DNA of 64,000 nucleotides from Siderastrea siderea (taxonomy: Eukaryota; Cnidaria; Anthozoa; Scleractinia; Rhizangiidae): contig OZ034969.1 in assembly GCA_964030785.1 (NCBI GenBank), forward strand, positions 74,051,762-74,115,761. Reading direction: 5' to 3'. Every line of letters begins with the position of its first letter. The stretch's first letter is position 1. Below the pieces are notes generated by a model, which was not told where the DNA came from, ran no database searches, and worked only from the letters and a program-made list of their open reading frames with translations. A program made the translations under genes and the position numbers. Shown here piece by piece: positions 36,030 through 49,400 of the stretch.

Positions 36030-38469
36030 GTACCTACCGATGAAAAGATGTAGGTAATAAGGGTGTTTAAAATTTCTTCGGGGACAGGTCACGGAATAGA
36101 CCTGCAATTAAGTTGGCGAAATTATCTCCAACATGCCATGAAAAATACGCAGTTTGATGAAGAATCAAAGTAAAGTCGTTTCGGCCCAATCACAATCCTG
36201 ATCAGTCGATAACTTTATAAGCTTACCGTCTGCGGAGGAAGAAGAAAGCCGTGTAGACTCGAAACTGACTGGCTACGAGTTTGAACGGGTTTTGTTGGCA
36301 AGTTTCGGACAAAAGGTTTGTCCAAAAAGAAGAAAGGAGACCAATTTTTCATCACCAACACATCATTCTTGGACGCAGACCTACAGCTTAACAACTTGGA
36401 AAGTCGCGGTAGTAATGAGAAAAACTCACCGACGAATTCGGTTCGTCCAGCAACTGTTCAGGTCCATTTATCTTTGTTGTACAAATCCAAATGCCGAATA
36501 TAGTCCTGGAACACATTTCGACTACACATTTCCCTTGATTTTGGCAAGAAACTGGGGTTACAATTATAAATATAATGAAGCGATCGACTCAGTCTTTTGG
36601 CAGCAAGCAACTGACACATTTTTCACCTCACTGCGCTTTAGTTTTGCACAAAGCTGGCAGCTTCATTCATGAAAAAAATCAGGGATAGGTAATCTGGAAT
36701 TCAGGAGTACGGAACCACAGGAATGGGAGCATACAGGAGCATTTGCATTTTAAAGAAAGTGTGTGTATATGTTTTGATAGAAAAATATTTTGTGTCGTTT
36801 TGGCATAAAACTATATGTAACACTACAGACGGCGGATTTACCATCGCTTTACCTACCCGTTGAAATGGAAGTAAGAAGAAAAAAAATCCTAGCTAAACAA
36901 GGTAGATTAAAAAAAAAAAAGAATCCCCAGTAGGAAAAAAAACTGTACATCAAAGCAAGGCTATAAACGGTTGAAACACACCTGTGCGGTGCGAACGGCC
37001 CGATGATTTAAACATGTTTCGTTAAATAGAGTTTAATTAAACTTGTTTTAGTTGGTGTGAATGGGGTATAAGTTTAGCAATTAAAACCTGATTAGAGAAT
37101 ATTGCAGTGAGCAAAAGGTTGTGAACCAATCAAAATTGAGATAGAGACACCAGTAGTGTATAATAAAGAAACTAAGCATGCAATTACCTTGGCAAACTGA
37201 CAACACTCAAAATCACGTGTTTGTCATTTCAAGTCAATAGTGAATGTTTTACAGTAGCGAGAAGATGTGAAGTTTATGTTTACTTGGCGTGGCAAGAGGA
37301 AGTGAGCCTAGTGAACAAGTCAGATACACTCAAACCTCTTTAATACACACCAAAGTAACGAAGTCAAGTGTCCGTGTTAGGGAGGTGTCTCTCTTGTTGC
37401 CAAGGCCGAAAATATGTCTTAATTTTACAGGCTCCAGTACCAGTTGCGGTAAATACACAATACCCTTGTTTTATATCAAGAATGGTTCAGTGCCAGCGTA
37501 TGTACTGGGAAAAAAGGCAAATGAAAACCCATCTGAACTTATATTAGCTTAAACAATAATAAAGCATGAGGCACACACTACATCATCCTCGCGTTATGGC
37601 CAATACCTTACGCACGCGCAAAGCCATATCACCCGGGCAGTGGCAGCCGTGGACAGCTGTTTCTTCCATGTTAGGATTCATCAGCATGGCATAGCTCCAG
37701 GCATGAGATACGCCGTAACTTTGTTCAGCTCTCTGCCTGGGGGCTATGTCATGGGCATGGGTAAAGCACTGGCCATACCGCCGGGATGGTGTGGTGTGTG
37801 CCTCATGCTTTATTATTGCAAGAAATTAGTTAATTATGCTGCCATACAAACGTTTGCTCATGTAACATTCTTAAAAGGGCGTGATCTAGGCCAAAAAGCG
37901 GCTCTTAAAGTTGCACGTTTTTCTTATTTTTTTAAGGTACTTTTTTAAGTAGGCAGCTAACTGATCCTTAGGAGAAATAAAATCAGATAAGAGCTTGAGA
38001 ATTTTAGGAGGCTTGCGCTTATTTAACGATGAAATTTTATTGTGGATCTCATACAAACGCCCCGGGGTATACATAGACGTTCCCGTTTCAATTTGTTAAG
38101 GTAAAAAATAAATAAATAAATAAATAAAGAAATAAATAAATGAATAAATAACACGAAATAAAAATAATAATTAAAAATGCAGTTAGAATTTAATTCAACC
38201 AAAACTCCATGAAAAATCCCACACGTCATGCTTACCCTTGGTGACCACGCACCAATTGTTTCCACTTTCGTAGGTTCGTCTTCCTGTTACCTTGATTTAA
38301 AGCTAGAGACCCCGATGATGATTGGTTTAAAAAATGTGTCCGTGATGCTTTGCTAGTGACAAGCCGCTTACAAGCAATTAGCAGCAAAACTGCCTTGATT
38401 AAATTACTGTTGTTTCTTTGCCGTTTGGTCGACAAGGACAAGAGCTACTGACGTTAAGCAATAGCAACA
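36030..38469. other. No gene recognised apart from a MITE
   Basis: The region upstream of the forkhead gene contains short frames at 36292-36672 and 37289-37552 that I do not support as genes. It also holds the inverted-repeat element at 37554-37818. A phrase near 37330-37400 (TCTTTAATACACACC ... GTGTCCGTGTTAGGGAGGTGTC) looks like a tiny inverted DNA-transposon relic. Confidence 0.35.
37554..37818. mobile_element. 265-bp MITE-like inverted-repeat element
   Basis: The left end CAATAATAAAGCATGAGGCA and the right end (reverse complement) pair over about 50 bp with a few changes (ACACTACATCATCC versus ACACCACACCATCC). The interior is GC-richer than its surroundings. A TA duplication is possible but ambiguous because the ends are AT-rich. 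Confidence 0.65.
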
Positions 38470-39204
38470 ATGGAGGAGAAAGGGCCCTTACCAACGGAAA
38501 GTAGAATTCGGTTGGAACAAAAAGGAAGGATCAACTGGCTTTGTCACGAAACAACAGGTAAGAGAATTTATTTTTATGAGAGAAAAATACATTCGTTTGG
38601 ACGTTTCCTATTGTAAATCAAAAGTAGTAATCATCACCCTTGGCTGCGATCTGATTTTAGCGTTTCTTGAACTAGACAGCCAATTTTCATTTCTGAAATT
38701 AATTTATCCCCCATAGAATTTAGAGCAGCGTTTCAAACTTACTCTGGTCAATGGTTGCAAAAAAGTGGGTATATCATAATACTTCATAAAATAACTTTTT
38801 GAGTTGAAATCTTTTTATCTAAACCATCAACAAACTAAAATTTTTGCCAATAAAATTCCGTCATCGATGCTAAGAAAAATTGTTTTCATGTACTTTACCA
38901 GAATTTACATTCCAAGTCAACATAAAACTGTTATGCAATGATAGGGAAACCTGCAAAACTCGTGAGGGCGCATGCATGGTGCATAAATTGATGCTATCCG
39001 TACCGCAGATATGGCAATTTAATCATGGTTTCAAACTAACTTTATTTAATGAATGAAGAAAATCTATATTAGTAAACGAAATCCTTTTGTTGGACTGGAG
39101 ACTATTTAATCGTAAACGGCAGCAAAGTAAAAATTTTGCAGGGCCCCACTGAAAAACACCTTGGTGATGTGGGCACCCTGGATAAATATTATTATTACTA
39201 TTAC

Positions 39205-39240
<36 letters not shown>

Positions 39241-39246
39241 TATTAC

Positions 39247-39287
<41 letters not shown>

Positions 39288-39716
39288 TTGCTAAGGAACT
39301 GTACCAAGTGATCAACCCATTTCCCAAATTTACATTCCAAGTTAAAAAACTAATGTTATGAAATGACAGAGAAACCTGTAAAACACGTGAGGGCATAATG
39401 AATAAATTCGAGTTTAAAATAGGCCTACCACCGTCACTTTCTTATGTTGGCACTCTAATAGGCTTTTTGTTGCTTACCCCACTGCTATTGAAAAATGTAA
39501 CTCAGAAAGGCGAACTGAATTGTTGTAGCAGAATTTTGACACATGCCATTCATGGTAAGGAACTAATTAAATAATAAAGTCTGTGGGAAAGTTTCAAGAA
39601 CGTTTTTTGACTACGCTTGTATTGAATTTCGGGATCTTCATTTTCAGGCTGTAAGCACCGATTGAAAAGAAAAATTGAAAACAAAAATGGTCAAAAATCG
39701 TAAAGTAAACGATTGC

Positions 39717-39764
<48 letters not shown>

Positions 39765-42700
39765 TATTTTTTTACTTTTTTATTTTTGTTAGAATTTTTT
39801 TACCTTCACCCGTACCCGCACCAACACCCACGACCCACGCCCGCGACCGGCGACATTTAGCAACACTCATCACAGGAAAATTGCCAGCTCTCCACTGCTG
39901 CCTTGCGTGATGCAGTGCGCATTGATCAAATCAAATTCGAGTTTTAAATACGGGCTTATTAAAATTCTGAATTTTGCAACATGCTATGGATACTTCCATT
40001 CGAGGAAATGTTCCAGTTCAAAGTTAATTATGAACACCTCAGACTGCGAGGGTAACATCAATTTCCGGTTCATTGTACCTAACAGAAGGAAAAAGAAAAG
40101 TTCCATAACCGAGTTTTCTGCCGTGGAAAGTATACGCTGACCCCACGCCATCTATCTTCGGCTTCGAAGGGTAGGCGTTACCGGTAAATAATAATAATAA
40201 ATAATAAATGGTTGGAAAAAAACTGAGCCTTACTGGAAAAAAATAAGGCTGAGTATGAATGAGCGAACAGAAGGTAATTTTCTTGGTTTTTTCCCTCCGA
40301 AGCTCTGGAACTTTGGAAACGCCAAGCGAAATATGCCCAAACTTCCGTTCCATCTGACTCGAATGAAAAACGCCCTATGCAATTGTCGGGTAAGCTGTCC
40401 TATAATCATGCACCTGAAGCCACACTAGGGCCCAGGCCACAGGAGGGCCCGGACAAACGGATTCAACATCATCCCACATCACTGAATCCAATTTTGTTGT
40501 ACGATGTTGAATGATTGTTTCAGCATCGTCAACATGCTGATTTCGAGGCTCGAGGTTCTGGCTATTTGCGTCAACAAAGATGATTATGCAGGTAGAATAA
40601 TCAGTTTGTGAACCTCACGCTCTTTCCCAGGGTCATACAGACAAATGCATGAAAATATTAAATTTTCGTTTGTATACTTTCTTTTACCTATAATAACAAG
40701 TCCAACCTGTTAGCATTATCATTTTTATAAAATTTACCGGCCAGTCATATTCAACTTTTATGGAATTTACTCAACTTGCTCGACATTGTTTTCATTTTCC
40801 CCATGGAAACACTCTACTTCGTGTCATGTTTACCAAATTTTCAAAGTACCGAATATTACCACGAACCGGTCTGTTATGTACTGTTCTATCACTAACAGCT
40901 TTGAAATATCTTTTTAGGCGGTGAATCCTGTTTGATGTTTTGCAGTAGTATGCCAAAAACGACAGCTAAGAAACGCAAGCCTTGCTTTGGAGAAGAACTC
41001 GACGTTCTTACAAAACGTTTGCATGTTTCGATTCCCTTGGATCTGGAAGGGGGAAGGGATCTGCACGCTGCACAAGACACAAGAGAATCAAAGAGTCCAG
41101 GAAGTGACCCTGGATACCTTTCTGGGGAAGCTGCTTCCGGGGGCTATGGAGAGGAAGATAAGAGGAGCGAAAAATACCTTGATACCCAACAACAACTTGA
41201 GGGTTATCTTTTCCAGTTGGAGATCTTGGAAACGATTCCTAACTCCCCTTGGAAAGAAACCCTTCGTGGTATTAATCATTGGCCAAGGGCATATGGTGAT
41301 GTAAGTACAGTTAAGCATTCTCCGGAAAGTCCAGGAAAAGAAATACCACATGGACTTCCTCCAAACACGTTCAGGAGAGGCAAGATGCTGAGTGACGAAA
41401 AGTCCGTCAGGAATGACATCCAGGTAAATAGCGTCACAGTCATCAGATCTCCATCCCGTGAAGGGGAGATTAACCGCCTGGGAAAAACAAGTTATGTGCC
41501 TCAGAAAAGAAAAGTTTTGTCCAAACCAGAGGTAGAAAGCCACAACAAGCACAAACCAAACAAAACAAGTAATGGAACATTACAAAGTAAAAATGGCCTT
41601 GAAGTTGTCGAGATTTCCGATGACGGAAGGGACAAGAAACCTCATGAGCTTGGCTATAAAAATGGAAATTGCTTTCAACTTGCTAAAGAGCCCAATGAGT
41701 CCCTGGGTAAGGGCTATTCCACCGTTTCCGTCATAAAATTCAATCAGGTGGCTGCTCATACCCACAGGAATGCGCAACACCATGGTAACTCTCATGAAGA
41801 GCACGAAACGTCTGAATATCACTCTACGTCTTCAAAAGGCCTCCTAAACCGTCCAAAGTCCTCTTCTGTTGATAGCATCAAGGATCAAGAGAAGATGGAG
41901 AAGAAATCTTGGCTCGACTACCAACTGTCTACTCAGCACGCCGTGGGGACATGCTTTATAAACTCTAAACAAATTTTCACCGGCAATCCACTCTCTGGAG
42001 GTCAAGCACACCGCAAGAGAGTAAATGCTGCCATGTTGACAGATCTGGTTGAAGGAGGGATGCCCTCGAATTCGCCAAGCCGACATAAATGGGCTAACAC
42101 AGATAAGTTGGAGTTCCATAACGAGGTAAGTAAATCGATATAATTATGGGCTTGTCACGTCTGGTGTTGTAAAGAAATCACCCAAAATTTATGAAAGAGA
42201 AATGAAATGATATCATGTTAAGAACCCTTAATTTGGGTACCATGGAAAAAGAAATTTAACAAAAAATAAAACTCTCGACTAATTTCTCGGCAGGTTCATA
42301 AAATAAACTTATTTTTTTATTTGCCTGTCTGGACTCTTGCGCCACCATAAGATTAAAAGAGGGATACCGTATTAGGTAAATATAGTAAAAGATGTATCAT
42401 CACATGGCTTAGAATTCTGCATTCTGTTCAGGCTGGCTCAACAGCTCCTTTAGAGGATGGCCATCCACTAGTTAACCAGCAGTACTCTGGAGCTTCAAAA
42501 GGTCACTCAAATCAACGCAAGAGGTATCGCGCATCAGGAAATAATCCCTGGGGAAAAGAAACTTACTCCGATCTCATAACCAAGGCTCTCATGTCGGCTC
42601 CAGAGAAAAAGATGACTTTAAATGGGATTTATCGATGGATTTCAACAAACGTTCCTTACTTCAGGAATAAAGAAGAAGATCTTTCCTCATCCAGTTGGAA

Positions 42701-43399
42701 GGTGATTTATATCTTTATGTAGCTTCTATTAAAGCAGCTTTATTTTAAACCGGTTTTATAATCAGCTTTGATTCATTTGCTTGGAAACTTACTCTCGATC
42801 TGTTCACAACAAAATTGGGAGAGTTTCTTTCGTTTTCTTACCGTTCGCTTGCTTTCCCGTTATTGGCAGCCACATTTTGTTTGTTACCTTGAGAACCAAA
42901 CTCTTTTTTGGCGCTTGCCTCGACTTCCTTTTGTGCCCATCTTCAAAGGCATTGATTTAGCTGAGGTAAGGTGTTGTTACATCCATTCAGGACAATGACC
43001 TGGCTTGCAAAAAATAAGAACCAGAGAATTGAGAAATGTCACGTATAGATGGAACCCCTGCCAACAGGGAGCTTGATAATAACGTGGCCGTAATCAAAAT
43101 AAGTCTTTGTTTGAAAGCTTAATGTAATTTAATTTATGTTACTTTTGCAGAATTCAATCCGACACACATTGTCTGTACGTAAGGGCTTTGTCCGACTTCC
43201 GTGCATGTCAAAAAAGAACTTGTCAGGCAAGAGTTGGTGGACCCTGAGTGACTACGTTCTTCGAAAGCAATCAAGACTCGAGTCCAGTTCTTCGATTCCA
43301 TTACTTCCTGTAACTAAGGAAAACCACGTGAGCCAGGGGACACAAACTGCAGAACAGCTTCTTTGTGAACGCTGTTCATGTTCTTTCATTATGAAGTAA
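38470..43399 (+). CDS. FoxO-like forkhead transcription factor, divergent
   Basis: Four exons: 38470-38557, 40918-42125, 42432-42701 and 43151-43399. All have GT/AG borders and matching phases (1, 0, 0), giving 604 codons. Exon 1 starts MEEKGPLPTESRIRLEQ. Residues about 60-430 are a long low-complexity, Ser/His/Lys-rich region of unknown role. The forkhead DNA-binding domain spans about 470-555 and is split after SSSSWK: NPWGKETYSDLITKALMS, EKKMTLNGIYRWI, VPYF, NSIRHTLS, GKSWWTLS. The SSSW insertion before WKNSIRH and the WGKxTYSDLITKA start are FoxO-type. It differs from the usual NSIRHNLS in having T for N, and the C-terminal region is short (about 50 residues). I saw no typical Akt site. 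Nuclear DNA binding is inferred from the domain. The 5' end is chosen because the 38470 ATG opens an exon that joins the next in frame. Confidence 0.8.
39100..39290 (+). repeat. Retroposon-like 3' end with (ATT)n tail
   Basis: GCAGGGCCCCACTGAAAAAC ... GGGCACCCTGGATAAATATT runs straight into a ~100-bp ATT/ACT triplet tract (39187-39288). It lies in intron 1 of the forkhead gene. Body family not identified. Confidence 0.5.
39713..39770. repeat. (ATT)n microsatellite
   Basis: Triplet tract within intron 1 of the forkhead gene. Confidence 0.95.
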
Positions 43400-44468
43400 A
43401 ACTAAACTGGTCGCCTGGGTGGGATTGCTAACTGGACACACGTGACAAGTTATGGTAGCAAACTTTTAATAATCATATTTTATTTCATTTATATATGTCA
43501 TCTATATATCATACATCACTTATAACTTCACTTCAGGTACTGTTCATAGTAGAGTAGCAGAGCTATTTATCAGTTTCTGGACGTGAGGCAGTGTTTACAA
43601 TTAATTTTCTTTCTATAATTAAGAAAACTACATGTATCTGATAAGCCTTTTGAAAACTATAACAGAAAATTAGTTGATGCGAAATGCGCAATTAACTCCA
43701 GCAGTCTTTATTACAATTAAGCCATAATTCAATCCACTTGCCCGAAATCTTATAGGGAATATTGGGCGTCGGCCCTTTTCTACGGACAACTGTTCTCTTT
43801 AATTTTGCGCGCTTATTCTGGTACGATTGCTCCAATCTCGGTTTTTCAGAATTTACTTACAAAATATCGTCTAAATTACGTACTAAATTACTTACAACAT
43901 TCTAAGTTTATAAATTTTTAATGACAAACCTAAGTTAGACACTGAATACTATTCACAGAATTCACGATGCCCCAGAAATAGAATTGATACTTTGTAGAAA
44001 AATTTAGTGAGGCGAATCTGGAAATCGCATTAATTCGTGCATCAGCATATTGAGCTAGTTTAACGGAGTGGGGTGGAGTACTCCCTTAATAAGCTTTATG
44101 ACTGTGAGGCTCAAATGTATGTTTTAGAGGTTTTTTTGGTTACAGGGAGCCCCTCGGTGTCTTTCAGTCATTATGAATCATATGTCTAGTTGAGGGATGG
44201 AACAGAAAAAGAGTGAGGTCTGGAGCGACTTATAAAGTTCGGAAATTATTCGGAGTTTTTGGTCGCATGCCGAGAATAACGCAACTGAAAATCAAAATGG
44301 CGGTCTTGTGTTGATTCGAAGGCTGAGATGAGATTCTCAGTGGTTTCGGTCAGCAATAGGAGCAGGATGAGAGCTCTGAGCGACATACCCAACCCGAGAG
44401 ACACCAGACGTAAACCGCGCAGAGGACTAGTTAATTATCGCTAAAAAAATCAATGCTTGCGTGCGACC

Positions 44469-44681
44469 TCAAGCTAATTCAATGACACCTAATAAATACC
44501 TTACTAACCAAACTTGTTCGCTGGCCGGATAATGGCTAAGTTCTCCGATAGCTTGATTTTGTTTTGCTTTCAATCTGTATCTAAACAGCAAGGTGGCCCT
44601 AACGGCTGGCATAAGCTCAACTCCCAAGGCAATTAACAGTAAGAGTATTATAACTCCTTTGTCAATGGGATTCTTATCCAT
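44469..44681 (-). CDS. Possible first exon or small membrane/secreted peptide
   Basis: A 70-codon minus-strand frame starts at an ATG and opens MDKNPIDKGVIILLLLIALG, a good signal-anchor or signal peptide, followed by a basic stretch (LFRYRLKAKQNQ). A TATAAATG box lies about 30 bp before the ATG (44708-44715), rather close for a normal leader. A GTAAGG donor-like site near its end suggests it could be exon 1 of a longer gene. No family is recognised. Confidence 0.3.
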   Translation of the reverse strand: MDKNPIDKGVIILLLLIALGVELMPAVRATLLFRYRLKAKQNQAIGELSHYPASEQVWLVRYLLGVIELA

Positions 44682-45739
44682 CAGGCATAGAGATTAGCCC
44701 CAGTACTCATTTATACCCCCGGGGGAGCAAAACTACATACCTGACCTCAGCTTCCCCAATTCAGTTATCAAAAGGCGACAAAACTCAGTAGTTTTTCAGG
44801 AATGTGTATTTTGTAAGGTAACTATGGAGTACTAGGTCTCTAAACGTATCAGAACCGACAGAAAAAGGTATTCAGGTATACGGGATGCCAGTAAAGGAAC
44901 TACTTGCAACATCTTTCTTCTTCTTAACTCCAAAATGAAGACAGTTTAATCAAATGGGCTATGAGCCCACCCGTAAATGAAGGAGTGCCATAAAGTGCGG
45001 CCTATATGATAACATGTAAATAAATGGTAGGTTTCCAAGTAAAGAAAAGAGGCATTTTTGTTTGGGTGGGTTATTATCAACAAGAGCAAGGAAACAGTGC
45101 GTTTCGCTAAGAGAATAGGGAAAATAAATATTTTATAGTAATAATAACTTTATTAACGTGTCAAGCAAAAATGTAGCAGAGGGGATTCCCCACTGCTAAT
45201 AGAGGACACCTAACTTTCTAAAACACAATCCGGCAAAAAATACAAAACGAATTAGCATAGAGTCAAAACTAGAAACTACTAAGAGTTAGAATTAAAAACT
45301 ACTAATGATTACTCACTCAACATACATACTACAAAAACTCCATTTAATGAGCGGCGATTTTGCTGGCATGCTGTGTTTGACAAAACCAAAACAAAGTTAT
45401 AATTTGTTAAAGCCAGCGCGGGCACACTGCCCCCCCCCCCCCCCAGGCTAAATAGAGTTAAGATCAGCCGCAAATAGTAATTTAACACTTTGTCAACATT
45501 GGCCTTCACGTATACAACAGTAACGGTCAGGCTCCTGTGACGGTAAAAATTAAATTTTGATGAAATCGACAATAAATATGCCATAAAGCCTTTATAACCA
45601 TGACAAATTATTTTCCTTTGATTGAGACACTCATTCATTGATTGACTACAAAGTGTTTCGCAAATCAAACCAACTGTGTATTAGTAAAATAATCACTGGA
45701 GTTTATCAACTGTACAGTCAACTCTGTTAACGAGAATTG

Positions 45740-45985
45740 CTTCAAATTCGGGGTTATTATCCTATCTGTTATTGAAGAATAATTGGGACAATGAAAAAGA
45801 AATTGAATTTCATCTTCAATGTTACTGAGATCGCAAAGAGTGTAAAGTCTTTCACACCTAGAGATTTCGTCGTGTCTTCCGCTTTTGATCTCAATTATCG
45901 TTTAAAGCCGTCAGGGGGTTCAGGCTAGGCCAGTTAAATGTGAACCTTTCCCGGAGAGCATGTTTCAGAGGGTAACAGTTTTGGC
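45740..45985 (-). pseudogene. LINE 3'-end relic
   Basis: The minus strand keeps CERLYTLCDLSNIEDEIQFL followed by FHCPNYSS, the same zinc-binding tail motif as the LINE fragment at 20035-20424. The frame is broken upstream (stop-containing ETGRH-like text). No polymerase domain is present. Confidence 0.5.
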
Positions 45986-46409
45986 AATAATCCATTGATG
46001 TCACGTGCTGAAACAGGAAACGTTCTTTATCCTACCCAGGTATCTAAAAAGTTAGGAACATGCAGGACATCTGACTCAAGACATCATTACCCCACCCGAG
46101 GACGGTGGGGGGAAGGGGACTCCCGCGTAAAATATCGCTTGGGGTGTACAGCTTTTCAGGTAGCAGTCTTTAATCAGTAATGTACCTACTTGGAAGAATT
46201 CAAGTAGACCTTGGGGTTGAAAATAAATTGAGACAATCCCACAAAATAATATTGTGATACTTTAAAGTACTGTTTCACTCCAAACTTTTTGGGGGCCCCC
46301 CACTGTCACTTTTATATGGGAGCTCCTCCCTGTAACCTCCCATGGTCCTGCAGATCCTTGGCAAGAATTAGTCTTACGAAACAGTGAGAGTAAGCCTGCC
46401 CACTCTATC

Positions 46410-49400
46410 ATGGCTGTTAAAATTTGGTTCGTTTTCCTCTTCTCCGCTACGTTTATTTCGTTGTCAAAATGCAAGAATAACACCAGCATGCCAAAGCCAA
46501 TCACAGCATCAAATTTGAAGCCAGAGGCAAAAGTTATTGTCGAAGGCAATTACAATGAAGTCCATCTCTGCCACGACAAAGAAATTAAAACTGCTTTGGC
46601 ACTGATTCAAAAGAAGCTAGATTCTTTGGGGGAAAAGGTGAATGCAGTAATGGGGAAAAAAGAAAATCCTCCAGGTACGTATTATTTGAATGGTAGATTT
46701 GTTTCTGTACATAGAGAATGAAAGATAATCCGAGCATGTTCATTGTGTCAAAATATTTAGACAACGAATGACAAAACTAAGTTGGAAAAAATAATATTTC
46801 GGTAGTTCGTTAACAACCCGTTACTATGCCATTTTGGCACAATGAAAATACTCGGATTATCTTTCATTTTCTATATGTACTGCATCTATCAGTAGGTACT
46901 GGGTTTTAAGATTAGTTTCTGTAGTAGCTGTCAATGCAGTCCTGTATCTTACAATTTTGTGGATCGGCAGCTTTGATAGTCGCTCAATTCTTTTATTCTG
47001 AACCCATTTTCACCAGGCACTACAGCTACTCAGGACCATCTTTTGCTTTGATTTTAATTTCGTAGCTCATTCTTTATTATTACTGACATTGAAATAATCT
47101 ATGAAATACTGCTTTCGGTTCGTGAGTGGGGGCTCGTGAGTTGTGTTGCAACTTGTTGGGAGACAACTTGAAGGCAACTGGACGCCGCCTTAAATCACTA
47201 CAGCATGATGTAGTAACCAATTTTATATTGCTTTGTTTAGGAGTACGTGCTTTGTTTTGGGATTCCCTGTGATCCTTACACCATTGGACCACTGGGAAGT
47301 GGCGCTATAGAAATTTATTATTTTCATTTGTTATTATCCTAAGATGACAAGTCACTCAAAATGTAGTATACTAGAAGATGTTCCTTTAAATACCGGAAAT
47401 CCGCAGCTTAGGTCACCCACGCTGCCGAATTTCTGGCGACATGGCAGGGATAAGGTTAGGGATTAGAAAGGCGATTTCCAACAGTGTAAAAAGCTAAATG
47501 TGGCATTACGTGCCCGAAGAAAGGTTTACTCGAGTATGGATATATGGAAACGCCTGTTGAACACGTATTTCTTAACTTCTATACCTTTGCCACGACATTA
47601 CGTCCAATCGACAGCTGTTGCATAAAATACAACCGGTTTATTATTTAGCTGATTTAGCGGTTTATCATGTCATGATTTCAGCATGGCATGACGCACGAAG
47701 GAGTTTAGGGTTATTGGACGTTTTAATTAAAAACAGAAGCTAGCTGCATGTCGAAAGACGTCGGCAGGAGGGAGTGTTGAACTTAGGCCTGGGCACTAGT
47801 GCCGGTATTGGCGAATGAAAATCAGAGGTGTCTGACCACCGTGACGTCACATATAAGTCTGCCCGGGAAATTAAAAGGAAAGTTAACAAATGGCTTCCTC
47901 GCAAATGTTACAGTCCAGTTTCTCAAAAAGAACAGATCAAAACAATGAAAGAACGAAAGGTATGCTGCATGCTATAACGTAAAAAGTATTCTTAATGCAA
48001 ATTGGTCCTCAAAACAAAATAACAAATTGGTGGTAAGACTCAAAATATTTCACGGACGCTTTGGTCGATGGATTGAAATCGTGATCAAGATCACCTTTCA
48101 GAAGCTGTATATCACAAACCCTAAGATGTGTCGCTTTGAGACAAAAACATAACTTTTATATGTATAAACTCTTTCCAATTTTAGGAAAATAAAATTGCCT
48201 AACAATGCCATTAAAGTGATCAGTGGCTTTAAACATCATTAAAATGTGGAGAAGAATACTTCAATACAAAGAAACGTTTACTGTGAATTCATGTGCTTGG
48301 TTCGAAGTTAATAATGGGCCACAGTGATTCCTTACTTTGCTAAACTATCTATTAAAAAACTACAAAGACGGCAACATTTGCTCACGGCGAAGCAAAACAG
48401 CTGAGGCGCCGGCTTTCCGGCCAAATTTGTGCTGATGACTGATTGTACTCTTATTAAATAATTATAAAAAACCACAATCTATCAAAAACGCCAACTTCCT
48501 CAGGTCAGTGATGTTAAGGGTTAACAAGACTCTCTCTTTACTAGAATGGTCCTCAGGTTGACTGTTTTAAAATTAATTAATCTTTGACCAATTTATTTGC
48601 GAAACGGTCATCTTGATCGTCAGTTGTGGATCAAGTAGACGGTCAAACTCTTTCTAAAACATTGTGCAACCTGGACAGCAAATCTAGAGGAAACTGGAGG
48701 TATTGAGAATAAATCACTGAATCACTGATCCAGATGCTACTCAAATATATCTCTTAGTTTTCATAAAAAAGGACAGAACGAGATCAGGCGAAAACTTGTT
48801 TCCACGGGCGTCCGCATAATTTGCGAGCTGATTCAGATTTTTATGTTGTTCTGCAGAAGTGTAGTTTACACGGGTAAATTTACTAAGTTCCTAAGTTTCT
48901 TCCCTTATACAGAAGATGGAAGCAAATACTGTAAGAAAAGTTAACGTTTAAGTGCTAAACATACCCTTCTAGGTTCGCCTTCTATTATACTCAGCTAAAC
49001 AAACGGACTGATCATTTTTTAGGTAAATACTATACCATTTGTTTTAACTTGGGTACTTTTGTTAAACTATAGGCTAGTCTGTAGCCAAGTTTCAAGTTTC
49101 CCTGTGGTATATAACTGAAATAAACACACTTTTTCGGACGCGGACAAAAACAATTTTCCGGTATAATTCTTCGATCGCGGAGAGTAAACAGTGTTAAAAC
49201 ATTATTTAAGTGTGATTTTAACGTTAAGAGAAAGAGCCACTAACCTATATCGAAAAAAGGGATGACTAAAATTCCATTACCCAAGAAAACAAGCTTGGCT
49301 GAAAGCTTAATAGCGCAAAAAATACGTTTGTAGCCCGAACTCTAACATCAGTTTGCCAGCGCCATTTTTGAAGACCGGCAAACTCGCGCGCTTTTCACGT

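Larger units (their letters stand above)
43400..46409. other. Mostly gene-free interval
   Basis: Sequence between the forkhead gene and gene B. It contains a possible short first exon (44469-44681) and a LINE relic (45740-45985), listed separately. A C-run near 45430 and AT-rich text fill the rest. Confidence 0.35.

Noticed and set aside
36292..36672. 126-codon plus-strand frame and an overlapping MSKKKKGDQFF frame
   Set aside because: Two overlapping frames compete, neither has a domain, signal or convincing splice sites.
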